Assembly (NCBI RefSeq): GCF_000165425.1
Contig: NW_001799189.1
Location: forward strand, 376,728 to 440,727
Reading direction: 5' to 3'
Source: Paramecium tetraurelia
Taxonomy: Eukaryota > Ciliophora > Oligohymenophorea > Peniculida > Parameciidae
DNA length: 64,000 bases
Positions 24,504-35,484 of the stretch are shown here, piece after piece; position 1 is the stretch's first letter, and every line of letters begins with the position of its first letter. The translations under genes and the position numbers were made by a program. A model generated the notes under the pieces. The model ran no database searches. It was given only the letters and a program-made list of their open reading frames with translations, and was not told where the DNA came from.

Positions 24504-25487
24504 ATGTTTATAAAAGAAGCCTATGAAAGAAGATAAAAATAGAGTGATGGAGAATAAGAAATATTATAGACTGAATAAAGAATTCATAAGATTGGTAGTA
24601 TCAAGAACAATAAAATGAACTACGATAAAGATGAGCAATTCTTTAGCAAAGAGGATATACCACAAAGAGCATTGTAAATTAAAGAAACTGTTTAAACTTT
24701 TGTTGATCCAGTAAATTTAATTTGCCATTTAATATGATAGGATATTTTAGGGTTGAGAAAGAAAGAATGGAATAGCAGCGTAGCATTTCCTAAGAATCCA
24801 TTATCAGAGGAAACCCATGAAAGAAAATTGGTTAAAATTCGATTAGGCCTATTTGATCATCCAATTCCCAAAGAGAAGGCTAATAAAATATATGAGGGCG
24901 TAGAAACCAGAGACAATTACATATTAGCAAAGTAAGGCTCGAGTAAATGGAATGTGAGTACAGAAACCAATAATCTCGAGTTCTAAAAGCAACTCATGAA
25001 TCAGACTAAGGATGCATTAAAGAATACCAAGACGAAGGAGGAAGAGATTATAAAAAACTATTTAAAGCCAATAGAACACTAGACTAAATTGTAATTAGAT
25101 CTTAGATCTCAGAAGATAAACGAGAAGGATATGAGAAGCAAGATAAGATTGGATTATCAGATGGCGAATCCTGCTGCTTCACAATAGGCGATTGATGGGG
25201 CGGTCTTTAGATTGGCTTATGAGAACAAATTAAGCAAAAACCAAGAGCAAATTCAAGTAAGGATTTATATGTTAATAGAGGATAAAAACTACACTTTTAA
25301 GCCGGATATGGCGAGAACTTTGAAATAGGATTTGGATTATAAGTATTGTCATAATGGTGTTTGGTAAAAGATGCCAGATGGGAGCGAGGGTTGGTCGTGC
25401 TGCATGAATAGTACATTGGAATCGAAGGGATGCATAACGATAAAGATCGATAGGAACAAGTGGGATTATTCGTCATTTACACATTGA
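24504..25487 (+). CDS. protein with Cys/His C-terminal motif, probable ciliary protein
   Basis: 317 residues with one 30-nt intron beginning at about 24709. The N-terminus is charged and helical (YERRQKQSDGEQEILQ), the middle has KIRLGLFDHPIPKEKANKIY and a helical KDALKNTKTKEEEIIKNYL. The C-terminus carries YCHNGVWQK ... EGWSCCMNS ... SKGCITI, five potential metal ligands in a compact C-x-H / W-x-C-C / G-C pattern, vaguely like the CHORD-style zinc domain but shorter. I do not recognise the family. Expression with the neighbouring pseudokinase gene cannot be inferred in a non-operon genome. Confidence 0.65.
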
Positions 25488-25526
25488 TTTATTAAATTAT
25501 ATCAGATAATATAAATAAATTTTGAA

Positions 25527-27670
25527 ATGGGGAATTCAGATAGTAACGCAAGCATTAAAGCCTTGCATGCTAACTACATGGTGGTTCGTAATATCAAAGA
25601 CGATCCAAGGTATGGGGAAGGCAGAATAGTGAAATAGAAGCAGACAAAACAAGAGGCGTTTTAGAAGGAGATCAATTTGACAGATGAAGATAAATTCAAG
25701 AAGCTCAAAGTAATGTTGGAGAAGAAGGAAAGTAACACATACGATAACCTCATAAATGTTACTAGTATTAAAGTTTGCATAACATTATCTAGAGCTCTAT
25801 TATCATGAGGATAGTTAATTCTGTGGGCAATTTTTTAAAATTTACATTTTGTTAGAATTTATTCCATTTTGCTTATATGATATCATAGAGCAGAGATTAG
25901 CTAAGAAACAATAGTTCAGAGAATAAGAGCTGATGCAAATACTCAAGGGATGCATTGAGGCTTTGTTCATTTTGCAATACTAAAATATCACACACTAAGC
26001 CATACGGCCAGATACTATATCTTATTTGGAATAATATCCATTTGTGAAATTGACTGATCCTACTGTGAGTGGAGTGTTGAGTTCATTTCAATTAGTGGTG
26101 TAAGACGAATTGAAATAAATCAATTAGAACTATCTGAGTCCTCAGTTGATGCAATCTTTGAACGATGAAATGCAACCACAGCACAACCCTTATAAAAGTG
26201 ATGTATATTCATTAGGAATGACAATGCTCCACCTCTCAACCCTTAATAATTGCGATGATTGCTATGACATTCCAAGATCAAAAGTACTCCATCAACAAGT
26301 CCAACGTAGATTACAATAAATAGAGCCCTCTTTTTCATCCTAATACATTCAAATACTCCGAGAAATGTTACTCCTCAATGAAGACTAAAGACCAGATTTC
26401 ATACAATTAAAATAGGAATTGCAAGGAGTTTCTACTATTCAATCTCCCTAATAACCCTATTATTAAGAAGAATACGTAATACAATCAAAGAAGGCACCCA
26501 TCGTTTAAGTGTAAGCTTATGAATAGGCAGTGGAAAGTTTCTCAATTCAACAGCCATCACAAACACCTTAAATGATTATGCATTCAGAATAGAGTGCTAA
26601 GTTTAATATCCAACAATCTACATAATCCATACGGAATAGTTAGGTCTAGAAATCTTAGCAATTAAAACAGTCTCAATAAGTCAATCAATCCATTTATGTT
26701 GATCGTAATGGAGTATAAGAATTGAGACCAGACATCTGCGATCATATCAAAATAGTAATTAACTCTTGTATATTATTAGTTGCCCTTGTCTGAACAAGTA
26801 TCTGAACCATCTGAAATCGATCATAATATTGGAAACCAAATTGGAATGGATCAATTTCTAGATGTTACTCATGAGCCTGATCAACAAGAGAACTTGATGC
26901 CAATCACCTCTTTTGAGACTTCTTAATAATATTAACACTACTAAAATATGTAACAATCCAAATAAAATTAACCTGCCTCATATGAATCATATAAAATGGA
27001 TTATAATATGCAAGCCAATCATTTATCTAATAACAATAAATATGATTATTTGTATGATAGAAATTTAAGCAATTAAGAGAAACTTATGAATTATTAGAAT
27101 GACCTCAAAAGAACATTCGAACACCTCTCAGTCTAGGCTGAAAAAGTGATCGAAGTTTATGCAAATGGGTCAAAATATGATGGTGAGAAATTAAATGGTA
27201 TGAGACATGGAAATGGGACATTCTTCTATTAAGATAATGGAGGAGTTTATGAGGGCCAATGGTTTGAAAACAAAATGCATGGAAGCGGTAATATTGTACA
27301 TTCTACAATAGGAACTCTGTTTTACGCATCAGGTAAACCTGCATATGAAGGATAGTGGGTCAACGATAAGTTTTAAGGTAAGGGCACTTTGTACAATGAG
27401 GAACCATAAATGCTATTTAGTGATTTCGATTACGGAGATTTTGATTAAGTTGGAGAGTAAGTATCTTGAATGAATTTTAGGTATTGGACCAAATATGTTG
27501 GGTAATTCCATGAGGATAATAAAGAGGGATAAGGAACTTTATATTTGTCAAATGGCGATAAATTCGAAGGAAATTTCCTACAAGACTTAGTTAGTGGTCC
27601 AGGGAAGTATATTAAAGTGAATGGATAAGTGTTTTCAGGGAGATGGTGGAGAAACAAACTATAATCGTGA
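25527..27670 (+). CDS. kinase-like domain plus MORN repeats, likely pseudokinase
   Basis: 688 residues after 28-, 25- and 24-nt introns. The start MGNSDSNASIK offers Gly2 for N-myristoylation. Residues ~85-290 look like a kinase C-lobe (YILLEFIPFCLYDII; YKSDVYSLGMTMLHLS; LREMLLLNEDQRPDF), but the catalytic loop reads THQAIRPDTI, without the HRD Asp context, and no DFG is obvious, so activity is doubtful. A Gln-rich linker follows. The C-terminal ~170 residues contain MORN repeats: YDGEKLNGMRHGNGTF, YEGQWFENKMHGSGNI, YEGQWVNDKFQGKGTL, and YVGQFHEDNKEGQGTL. MORN repeats bind membranes or cytoskeletal partners; the pairing with a pseudokinase and a myristoyl site suggests a membrane scaffold. 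Confidence 0.82.
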
Positions 27671-28056
27671 AATTAATTTAATTAGATATATATTAATAAA
27701 TAAATTGATATAATTCTTATTGAAGTTATTTTCATTTCTTAAATGAAAATTTATGATTATTCTTTAAATTTATTATATCAATATCTAAATAAATTAGTTT
27801 GAAGTTTGATAAAATAGGAATAAATATTGTGAATAAGTAATTCAATTATTAGAATTTAAAGTAACCCATAAACTATACATTTAAATACAATTAATGAGTA
27901 TTTAAGAAAGGAAACATCGAATTTTATTTATAGTTAAAATATATGAATATATTTAATCATTAAATTCATTACAAAAATATTTAATCTTTCTAATTAAAAA
28001 CTATAAGGAATCTCAATAAATACTAAATAACTTTTTATATAACATTTATATAAAGT
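27671..28056. other. convergent intergenic region
   Basis: About 390 bases between converging gene ends, made largely of A/T with several ATTTAAATA-like runs. No exon, RNA gene or repeat recognised. Confidence 0.4.
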
Positions 28057-29136
28057 TCATATTTTAATAACTAAAGATAATGTTTTTAGTACCGAAGGAA
28101 TGGGCAATCTATTTTGATCCATGACTTTTGTTAAGCCTTTGAAAACTGCCAGTTCCTAGGTATTTTTTTGATATTGCTCGATTAGTTGATCAATTATTTA
28201 ATTCGAATTTTAATTATCATACAAATTTTAGGGTTTTACATCTGAATATTCTTAACAATAAGATGATCTCTTTTTCTATTGTTCTTCTCTTGATTATATA
28301 TTTAAATGATCTACGTCTTACAATTATAAATGGTTCACAATATCCTGAATCTAATTCCTATTACCTATGCCTTATTCTAATTCCTTCAATTGAGATAAGT
28401 GACATTAGCATGGCTTTGAAAGGGTTAGTAATTATTAATTAAGTTATTCTAGTTCCAAAATCTAATGCTTATAAATAAATACCTTTTATTCCAATTTGCA
28501 CACCTTCTTTTGAAGTATCAAGTTCTCCTTCAATAATTTTTGATAATCCTCAGTTTTGTGTTTAGAAGAGTTAGTATATTCTCTGCTATTTATAGTACTC
28601 TTTTAAGTGGATTCTATTTCTGGAATACGATACACTAATTCAATCTATTTATAATACATTATTTGTTGATGTAAGATATATTATCATTTTCCTACATTTT
28701 TGCTAATACCTAGGCAATTGCTTATTATGATTACGAGATGCTGATTTATTTGTTCTTTTACATAGTTGACAATCTAGGGTTGTTTGGAGATCTAGAATAG
28801 TTTTGCACGATACTTTTAAATGGGAGATGTTTTTCTAAGTTTATCCGAACTCTCACTCAAATTTATAGTAGCCTTTCGAGCTGATAAAATTGTATTTTAT
28901 TGCTGTAAAAACAAAGCATTCTGAATTGGGAAATTTAATCCTTCTGCTTTTATTATATTATTTGCGGCTTTATCTTTTACTTATTTAGTTCTAATTCAAC
29001 ATTTATTTTAATACATTTTATCTCGAGAGTTACTATTATGATAATTTTTAGGAGGTGTCAAGCTTGGAACTCTTTTTGTAGATAATATGTTAGTTGTGTT
29101 TAATTAATAGTAACTCCTGTTGTTTTGGTGATTCAT
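28057..29136 (-). CDS. coiled-coil protein, unknown function
   Basis: 328 residues after four introns (24, 25, 23 and 21 nt), exact multiple of three. A Ser/Thr/Asn-rich N-terminus (NHQNNRSYYQLNTTN) precedes helical segments (NFPIQNALFLQQQN; EDYQKLLKENLILQKK). Mid-protein there is CQCHLSQLKELEQ and at the end LIEQYQKNTQELAVFKGL, both heptad-like. No signal peptide, TM or domain. The 23-nt intron in the middle is needed to bypass a TGA. Confidence 0.6.
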
Positions 29137-29589
29137 ATATATATTTATAATATGTTAAAACAATTATTAAATACAATTTTACTTCAATTGATTTTGTTGA
29201 TTGCTGAGATAAAAGTAAATAACTAATTAAATAAATAGCATAATAAATTAACAATGTATACATAAAAATATAAATGATGGGATTTCATAAAGATTATATC
29301 TGTTACCTTTCTTTGGATCTTAGGCAATACTTAATTATTTGAGTAAATAGCAGTATGATAGAGATCAATTAATTATATATTTAAAAGCCTATTTACTTTT
29401 TATTAGAAATAAAATCAATAATTACTATTATAAAATAATAATAGAGATTAGTCCTTATGTTAAATAACATATAAGATCTATTTCTATGATGTTAAAATAT
29501 TTTTGTAACAAAAAATAACTTTAAAGTAGTAAGCAAATAAAATTTATGTCAGTTTATTAGAATATAACTATCTATTTAATAATATATTA
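29137..29589. other. intergenic spacer, same-strand genes
   Basis: About 450 bases, AT-rich, upstream of the coiled-coil gene and downstream of the EF-hand gene on the minus strand. Nothing recognised in six frames. Confidence 0.4.
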
Positions 29590-30462
29590 TCATTTCTTGT
29601 TATAAATAAAGTTTTTCATATTATTGTTTGTCCTTTCACCATTATACTTTGAATTAAATTGCATTTTCATGTCATTAAACTAGAAGGCATAATTTTATAA
29701 TGAAATATGATTGGATAAAAATGGAGATTTCGTTTTGGCTGATGTATTGACACTAGATTTCTTGCTACCCCCCAATTTAACAGTATGTAAAAAGCCATCA
29801 AAGTTCTATTTTAAAAAAGGGGTTGTATTTGGTTACTCAGTTTTGCAAGTAAACAAATTTGAAATTTATCTTTACATTTCTCTAAATTTATCATCCTTAA
29901 CTTCTAGTTTAGATTTTGGATATTAATCTGGTTTTGGTGGAGAGATAACCTTTGGTGGAGAAGCTGTCCTATCTAATAGAGGAGGAGTATTAAATTAATT
30001 GATTGTAAAGTCTCCTTAAATGTTGATGTATTTCGTAGGAGAATTATTTGATTTGTAACTATCAAAGAGATTTGAGAATTATTAGGAAGATCCTGATTTT
30101 TAGAGTATAGAGGATTAATGAGGTTGTAAATATGTTTTAATAGGTTGGAGTTCCTTATCATCGTTACATTGTTAGGTTTCATCAGACATCCACAATTATT
30201 CAAATTCTTCTCTTGTAATCTCTTAGCTTTTGGATGAATTTAATAAATTAAAGATTGAGGTGATCTAACTATTAAGCATAATTTGAAAATAATACCTATT
30301 AGAGGTAATGCCATGATTAGCTTTGAGTTCAATAGTCAGTTCTTCTAAATCTATTGATCCATTTTTATTTTGATCAATGGAGTCAAAAGTGGCCTTAAGA
30401 TTAGAAAATCTGGATTGTAAATTTGTTTTCACCTTCTTCCATAGTTGTACTTTTTAAAGCAT
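29590..30462 (-). CDS. EF-hand protein with disordered tail
   Basis: 281 residues with one 27-nt intron. Residues ~25-60 hold one canonical EF-hand loop, DQNKNGSIDLEE, flanked by helices (SNLKATFDSI; LTIELKANHG): Asp1, Asn3, Asn5, Ser7, Asp9 and Glu12 are in place for calcium. A second, degenerate hand may follow with KSQEITREEFEQLW. The remaining ~190 residues are low-complexity, rich in Ser, Asn, Pro and Lys (TASPPKVISPPKPD). Single-hand calcium sensors of this type are common in ciliates, where Ca2+ drives ciliary reversal and exocytosis. Confidence 0.75.
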
Positions 30463-30543
30463 ATTCGTTATAAAATTAATTTAAATTTATTCAAATTAAA
30501 TTGGTTAAGGTTTTATTAGGATTTATTAATATTGTAATATTTT

Positions 30544-31020
30544 ATGGAGAATTAAACATAAGTTCAATAATAATTTATCTGCAGAAAGCTTGAGCTAGAA
30601 GATTATCAAAAAGGATTTCTCCTTTGTTTGTCTTATTTAACAAAAACACCGGACCTTCCCTTCGAGAAATTTAAGGAAATATATAACAACTATCCTGGAT
30701 GTGTGTATGTAGTCGAGGATGTTTAAGCGAAGTTGATTGCTTCTACGATAAGTTTAGTCATTGAATAGAATATCTTTGAGACCAAATATTATATTGAAAA
30801 CGTTGTAACTCATCCAGATTATAGAGGAAAGGGTTTCGTAAGGGAATTGATGGAAAAAATCAAATCGGATGTGAAAGATCTGGTAAAAAAGGAAAATGGT
30901 GAAAATGGAAATGAAAATAATCAAATATCATTGGAATTGTATTGCAAGTAGGAAACAAAAGGTTTATATGAAAAACTAGGGTTCTAAGAAGATGGTTTTA
31001 TTGCTTCCAAATACGTTTGA
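30544..31020 (+). CDS. GNA1: glucosamine-6-phosphate N-acetyltransferase (GNA1)
   Basis: 158 residues, intronless. It matches the GNA1 GNAT layout: RKLELEDYQKGFLLCLSYLT (family: RPLxxxDYxKGFLxLLxxLT), YVVEDVQAKLIASTISL, YYIENVVTHPDYRGKGFV with the acetyl-CoA-binding R/Q-x-x-G-x-G/A loop as RGKGF, and YEKLGFQEDG at the end. GNA1 makes N-acetylglucosamine-6-phosphate from glucosamine-6-phosphate and acetyl-CoA in UDP-GlcNAc synthesis. One difference: a Lys/Asn/Glu-rich insert KKENGENGNENNQ before the last strands. Confidence 0.9.
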
Positions 31021-31036
31021 ATATTAATAATATTTA

Positions 31037-32120
31037 ATGATAATTAATATTAGTGACTTATTCTTGAGTTTTATAGGAGGAATCATGATTGGAGTGGCAT
31101 GTAGTATACATTACATCACAAAAGGAAGGATAACTGGGATTAGTGGTATTTATTATGGTGTAATTACATTTAATTGGGATGAATTTTATTGGAAACTATC
31201 TATTCTTTGTTCACTAGTTTTTTCAACTGGATTAATGTATTAGATATTCGGGTATTATATTCAATATTTAAAGAGATGAGAGCATTATGGCAAGTTCATC
31301 TTTGGCCTTTAACGAAATACGTCAAATTACCAGTTTATCTTATACAATTGCAGGAATTAGTGGTTTATTGATAGGTTGTGGTGCTAAATTGTGTAATGGA
31401 TGTACAACAGGTCATGGATTTTGTGGTATAGCAAGGATATCCATGCGTTCATTTGTGGCTTTTGGTTTGTTCATACTATTTGGAGTGTTAAGTTGTTTTA
31501 TCACTATGAGTGAACACAAAGAAGATGGTGAGGAGAAATACAATTATAATCATGTCTCAATAATAATGATTGGATTAAGTTTAGTATTACTGTCAGCTTG
31601 TCTACTGGGAGCATATGTGAACAAAGAATAATTTATCGATACTATCGTAGCAATACCTGTTGGATTGCTTTTAGGAGTGGGAGTAGTATTTTCAGGGATG
31701 ATTAAAAGAACAACCGTTTTGAGTTTTCTTTCTTTGTAGTAGTGGAATCCATAATTTTTATTTGCTGTTTTAGGGGCAATTGTAGTATGTTATTTTGGAT
31801 TTAGATTATTGAACAAGCCTCTCTTTGATGTAGAATTTTAATACCCTCCTACAAAGAAAGTGACAAACATTCTATTGGTAGGAGCTTCTTTATTTGGATT
31901 TGGATGGGGAATGACTGGGATATGCCCTCTAGTGGGACTAGCTTTGTTTCCTTAATTTACATGGTAAGTTGGATTGATGTATTTGGGATCAGTATCTATG
32001 GGGATGAGAATCGCACAATGTTATCTTAATAAATATTAGAAAGTTGATGATTAAGTCCTTGAATTCAATAGCAATAATTATATAATAAAAAATGACAATG
32101 AATAAAATGATAGATTTTGA
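31037..32120 (+). CDS. YeeE/YedE-type membrane transporter (sulfur transport domain)
   Basis: 353 residues with one 22-nt intron at about 31249-31270. About nine to ten hydrophobic helices. The family signature is doubled: GLLIGCGAKLCNGCTTGHGFCG in the first half (split here as CGAKLCNGCTTGHG) and GFGWGMTGICPLVGL in the second, matching the conserved Gly-Cys motifs of YeeE/YedE proteins such as bacterial thiosulfate transporter TsuA, whose cysteines relay the substrate. The starting GGIMIGVACSIHYITKGRI is the first half-repeat. The gene starts only 16 bases after GNA1. The family is mainly bacterial with scattered eukaryotic members. It has ciliate codon use and an intron, so it is not contamination. 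Confidence 0.85.
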
Positions 32121-32171
32121 TATATATTAATTTATATATACTAAATTATATTGTACAATTATAAGAATTAA

Positions 32172-33130
32172 TCAATTAACATGTGAAAGAGGAAGTAGTT
32201 TTCTTTTAATGAATTCATAACTTGCCCATGCAGTAGCTCCAGACATAGTCTACATGCATAATCTTGGTAGCAATCCTTTATAGAAACCAAGATAACCCTC
32301 TTCTTTCAATATTGTTTTTATAGTTCCAAAGAAGGAATTATATTTAACTTAGGAGGAGTTAAGATGCCAACTCTAAGTCTGTAATTTGGTTTTGACAACA
32401 TCCAATGGATTCATAACACAAACAGCTGCGCATCCTGCCAAAGCCGCACAACAGAAGTGGGTGACAAAATTATGTTCTGATTTCTTAAACATTAAAGTCT
32501 TGGTAGTTTCATTGGCAGCAAAAAATATGGCCTAATAAGGGGCAGACATTAACTAATTTGAATTATCTAAAGTACATAAGTGATTGGAAAACTTCGATAA
32601 AATGCGATCAGTCCTTCTTACTTTAAGACTGTTCTGACTGTTCTCTTGAAACTCTTCTCTTAGATTTGCTATCTTTATTTTATAACTTAATTTTAATAAT
32701 AGAGATACCATCAAATGGTACCATAATTAGATCATGCCATAGAGTTGATACAGCTCCGATAAAAGCAAAGGCTTAAGGATGGATATCTTCATCATTAACA
32801 TTCAGAAGAGTTTTCAAAATCTTGTATATCCCCAATTACTTATACCTCGTAACTACTGAAATAAAATGCATGAGCTGGCATACAACCTGCTGTGACTGCT
32901 CCATATCCATTAAAGAAAGTCTTTAATCCTTATTTCCTAAAATTCCAATTTGTTCATACCTCAAAGATGAAACTGTCTACGAGAACTTCGAATCAGGGAG
33001 CACTTAAAGATGAGTCTAGTTTACATAGTTTAGAGAGTACCTTCACATTATCTAATGGCAACATTGATACATGTTCAATCAATCCTGCTAAGCAACCAGC
33101 TTAAAATTTTCTTAAATTAATACCAATCAT
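32172..33130 (-). CDS. mitochondrial iron carrier, mitoferrin-like (MRS3/4)
   Basis: 279 residues after five introns (25, 23, 25, 23, 23 nt), exact multiple of three. Three carrier repeats are complete: LPLDNVKTHLQ, VPFDGIKQR-type and MNPLDVVKTKLQ (Px[DE]xx[KR]). Mitoferrin-like traits are AGCLAGLIEHVSMLPLD at the N-terminus (MRS3: AGxxAGxxEHxxMxPxD), MPAHAFYFSSYE in repeat one, and GFYKGLLPRLCMQTMSGATAWASYE at the end. The family moves Fe2+ into the matrix for haem and Fe-S synthesis. Length is normal. The intron before the second repeat ends in AAG. Confidence 0.85.
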
Positions 33131-33274
33131 GTGTACTTTAAGCGGAGTGTTTTCAGATCTTTTTTCCCAATCCTCAATTTCCATCATAAATTAATATTAA
33201 AAAGGATAAAATTTTATTATTATTTTCTCCAATTTAAAATGAACATGAATCATATTTTTCATATAAACAATCAA

Positions 33275-34131
33275 TCACATAGTTATAAAATAATAGAAGA
33301 ACACTATGCCCACAAAATATACGACCAAAACTACCAAATTATATAATTGATTAATACTTTTGATAATATTTATTTTTGTATTGCTAAAAATCTATTTAAG
33401 TTTTGGGAATCCCAAATAATTACAATAGGAATGAAGCAGTATTACACTTATCAAAGAGCGAGTCTTCAGAAACACAGTTGCAGCATAAAATCCAAATATG
33501 AATGTGAACATTAAAATGAATACTATGATTTTAAACTATAACATTACAGGTTGTTAAAAGTGCCTTCATGAAACAAGCCTTAAAATCCCTAAATTTATTT
33601 GCTTCATTGTTGTAGATACTCCTATATTTTCTTTCCTTTTTGAAAAATGAGAAGAATTTATGAGAATGAGCAAGAGAAAACAAAATTGAAGTTATTAAAC
33701 GAAAGTCACTCTAATCTTCTATATTTTAATAAAAAAGTGCCCTAAATGTAATCTCTTCTAAAAGTGGAGCCTATCTCATCAATAAAATATAGTACCAATA
33801 CTATTCTTATCAACATCCTATCGTCAAAAACTTGATTTTGATTAAATCTATTTACAGAGTTTTCCTTTATTAGTACTTTATCCATAATTTAATTATATAT
33901 AGGACCCAAGAATAAAAAAGTATTGCAAATCAAAGGGAATAAGATTGAATTCAAATCTACTTTTATGTGAATGCATTCCACTATGGATGAACAATTGCCA
34001 ATTAAAAATCTTTGATTTAATATCATCAATAAGACTGAAGTAGCCACGCTTAAGGTCTTGAGTTTAGCATTGGCACTCAAATTAAAATATCTTTTTATTT
34101 ATTTCCAAACGTAGACGCTTGAAATAAACAT
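33275..34131 (-). CDS. RCE1: CAAX prenyl protease 2 (RCE1-like, CPBP family)
   Basis: 266 residues after a 31-nt and a 25-nt intron, exact multiple of three. The three catalytic motifs are present in order: APLLEEITFRALF (EExxxR), FSLAHSHKFF (FxxxH) and VILLHSYCNYLGFP (HxxxN/D). Several hydrophobic helices surround them (MFTFIFGFYAATVFL between motifs two and three; VVYFVGIVFFYYF at the end). RCE1 sits in the ER membrane and cuts the -AAX tripeptide after protein prenylation. Motif two lies in a different raw frame from motif three, and both introns are required to assemble the active site. Confidence 0.88.
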
Positions 34132-34228
34132 AATAGTGTATAGTAAAGGAATTTGCATTAAATAATTATATTTTGATATTTTTAAAATTACTAACAAGTT
34201 TTTATACAAATCAAAATAGATACTATCT

Positions 34229-35065
34229 TCACAATTAATCATTCAGTTCTGTTATTTGATTATATCTCCATTAATTAATAAATATAGAATTTATGATCAA
34301 GGCAATCGAGCATGCTAATTCAAGAAATACTGTAAAATTATAAAATGAGAATGAACACTCCATTTATCCCTAAATATTAATAGAATTTTACCTTCATTTT
34401 CTCTTCTATAGAAAATTCCTCCTATAAATTGCATAAATTGTAATTATTTATCTATGAAGCTTTGATTGAAATATAATCAAAATAAGCAGATATCAACTAA
34501 TATGTTACAACATCAATATACTAACAAAACAGAAAAGGCTATTCCTATTTAAAAACTAAGTTCGCCATACTTCTTATTTGACTTTCGCAAGGCATAGATT
34601 CCGATCAACACACTTGAGATAGAAAGCAATATGAAACATAATCTAACTTCTGAAACAGCTATTTCCCAAGGACATTCAATCTTTATTCAATGAAATAACG
34701 CATACAATTGCACTGGCTTAAAGGTCTTGTTTCACTTTCAAAAATATTTCTGATCTTATTGGACCACTTATGGTTTTACAATTCATAGTCCTTCTCATTT
34801 CCACACAAATGTAATGGCCTCCTGTAATGATTAAATGAAGGTCATACTATTATTTGCAGATTCAATTTCACAAGTCCACTTATCATCAGAGCCAATAATA
34901 CTGTAAAATAGTAAAATTAATAATAATCCCTAAGATTCTTTTGTTTTATTTTACTAGTGCAACCAAATTTAAGATCAAACTCTTCTTGGTATTTCCATCA
35001 CTTTCGTACAATAATTTCTTGGCTTACCAAATTTCTTTGTTTGTTTTTGCTTATATATCCAGCAT
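34229..35065 (-). CDS. four-TM membrane protein, unknown family
   Basis: 237 residues after five introns (25, 26, 25, 25, 22 nt), exact multiple of three. Four hydrophobic helices: SLILNLVALGLLLILLFYSII, LCFILLSISSVLIGIYAL, IGIAFSVLLLLISAYF and FLELACSIALIINSIFIN. An extracytoplasmic loop between helices one and two has two or three Cys (WTCEIES; HYICVE; TMNCKT) and one follows (IECPWEI), as in tetraspan proteins. It is not clearly a tetraspanin (no CCG motif) or claudin. Confidence 0.65.
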
Positions 35066-35484
35066 ATTAAATACGTGTAAAATTAATAATTATTTCTAAC
35101 ACATATAACTATTACAATATATGTTGTTTTACTTAAATTAGTAGTCCTACAATAAGTATCTCCTGTATTGATGAATTGTGTAGGAAACAGAAAATATGAT
35201 TTTGACTTTTCTTATTCATTAAATATCTATCAAAGTTTATGGAGGATGAGAATTCTTGTTTTTGTTAAATTAAGTTTGTGTAGTGCTTTAGTTAATTAAA
35301 AAAATGGATAAGTAAATAATAATTAAATTATTTATAACGATGATTTTAAATAATTATGGCTCTTTCTGGTTTATTTTAGTGCTTCTGTTTTTTATTTATC
35401 ATACTATGAGGTCATAAAAGAAAAAAAGTAAATTAAAATTAATTAAAAATCATAATTGATACTTACAAATATATTTATCCGACC
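35066..35484. other. divergent intergenic region
   Basis: About 420 bases between divergent starts of two membrane-protein genes. Mostly A/T with several TTTTAGTGCTT-like stretches. No exon or repeat recognised. Confidence 0.4.
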
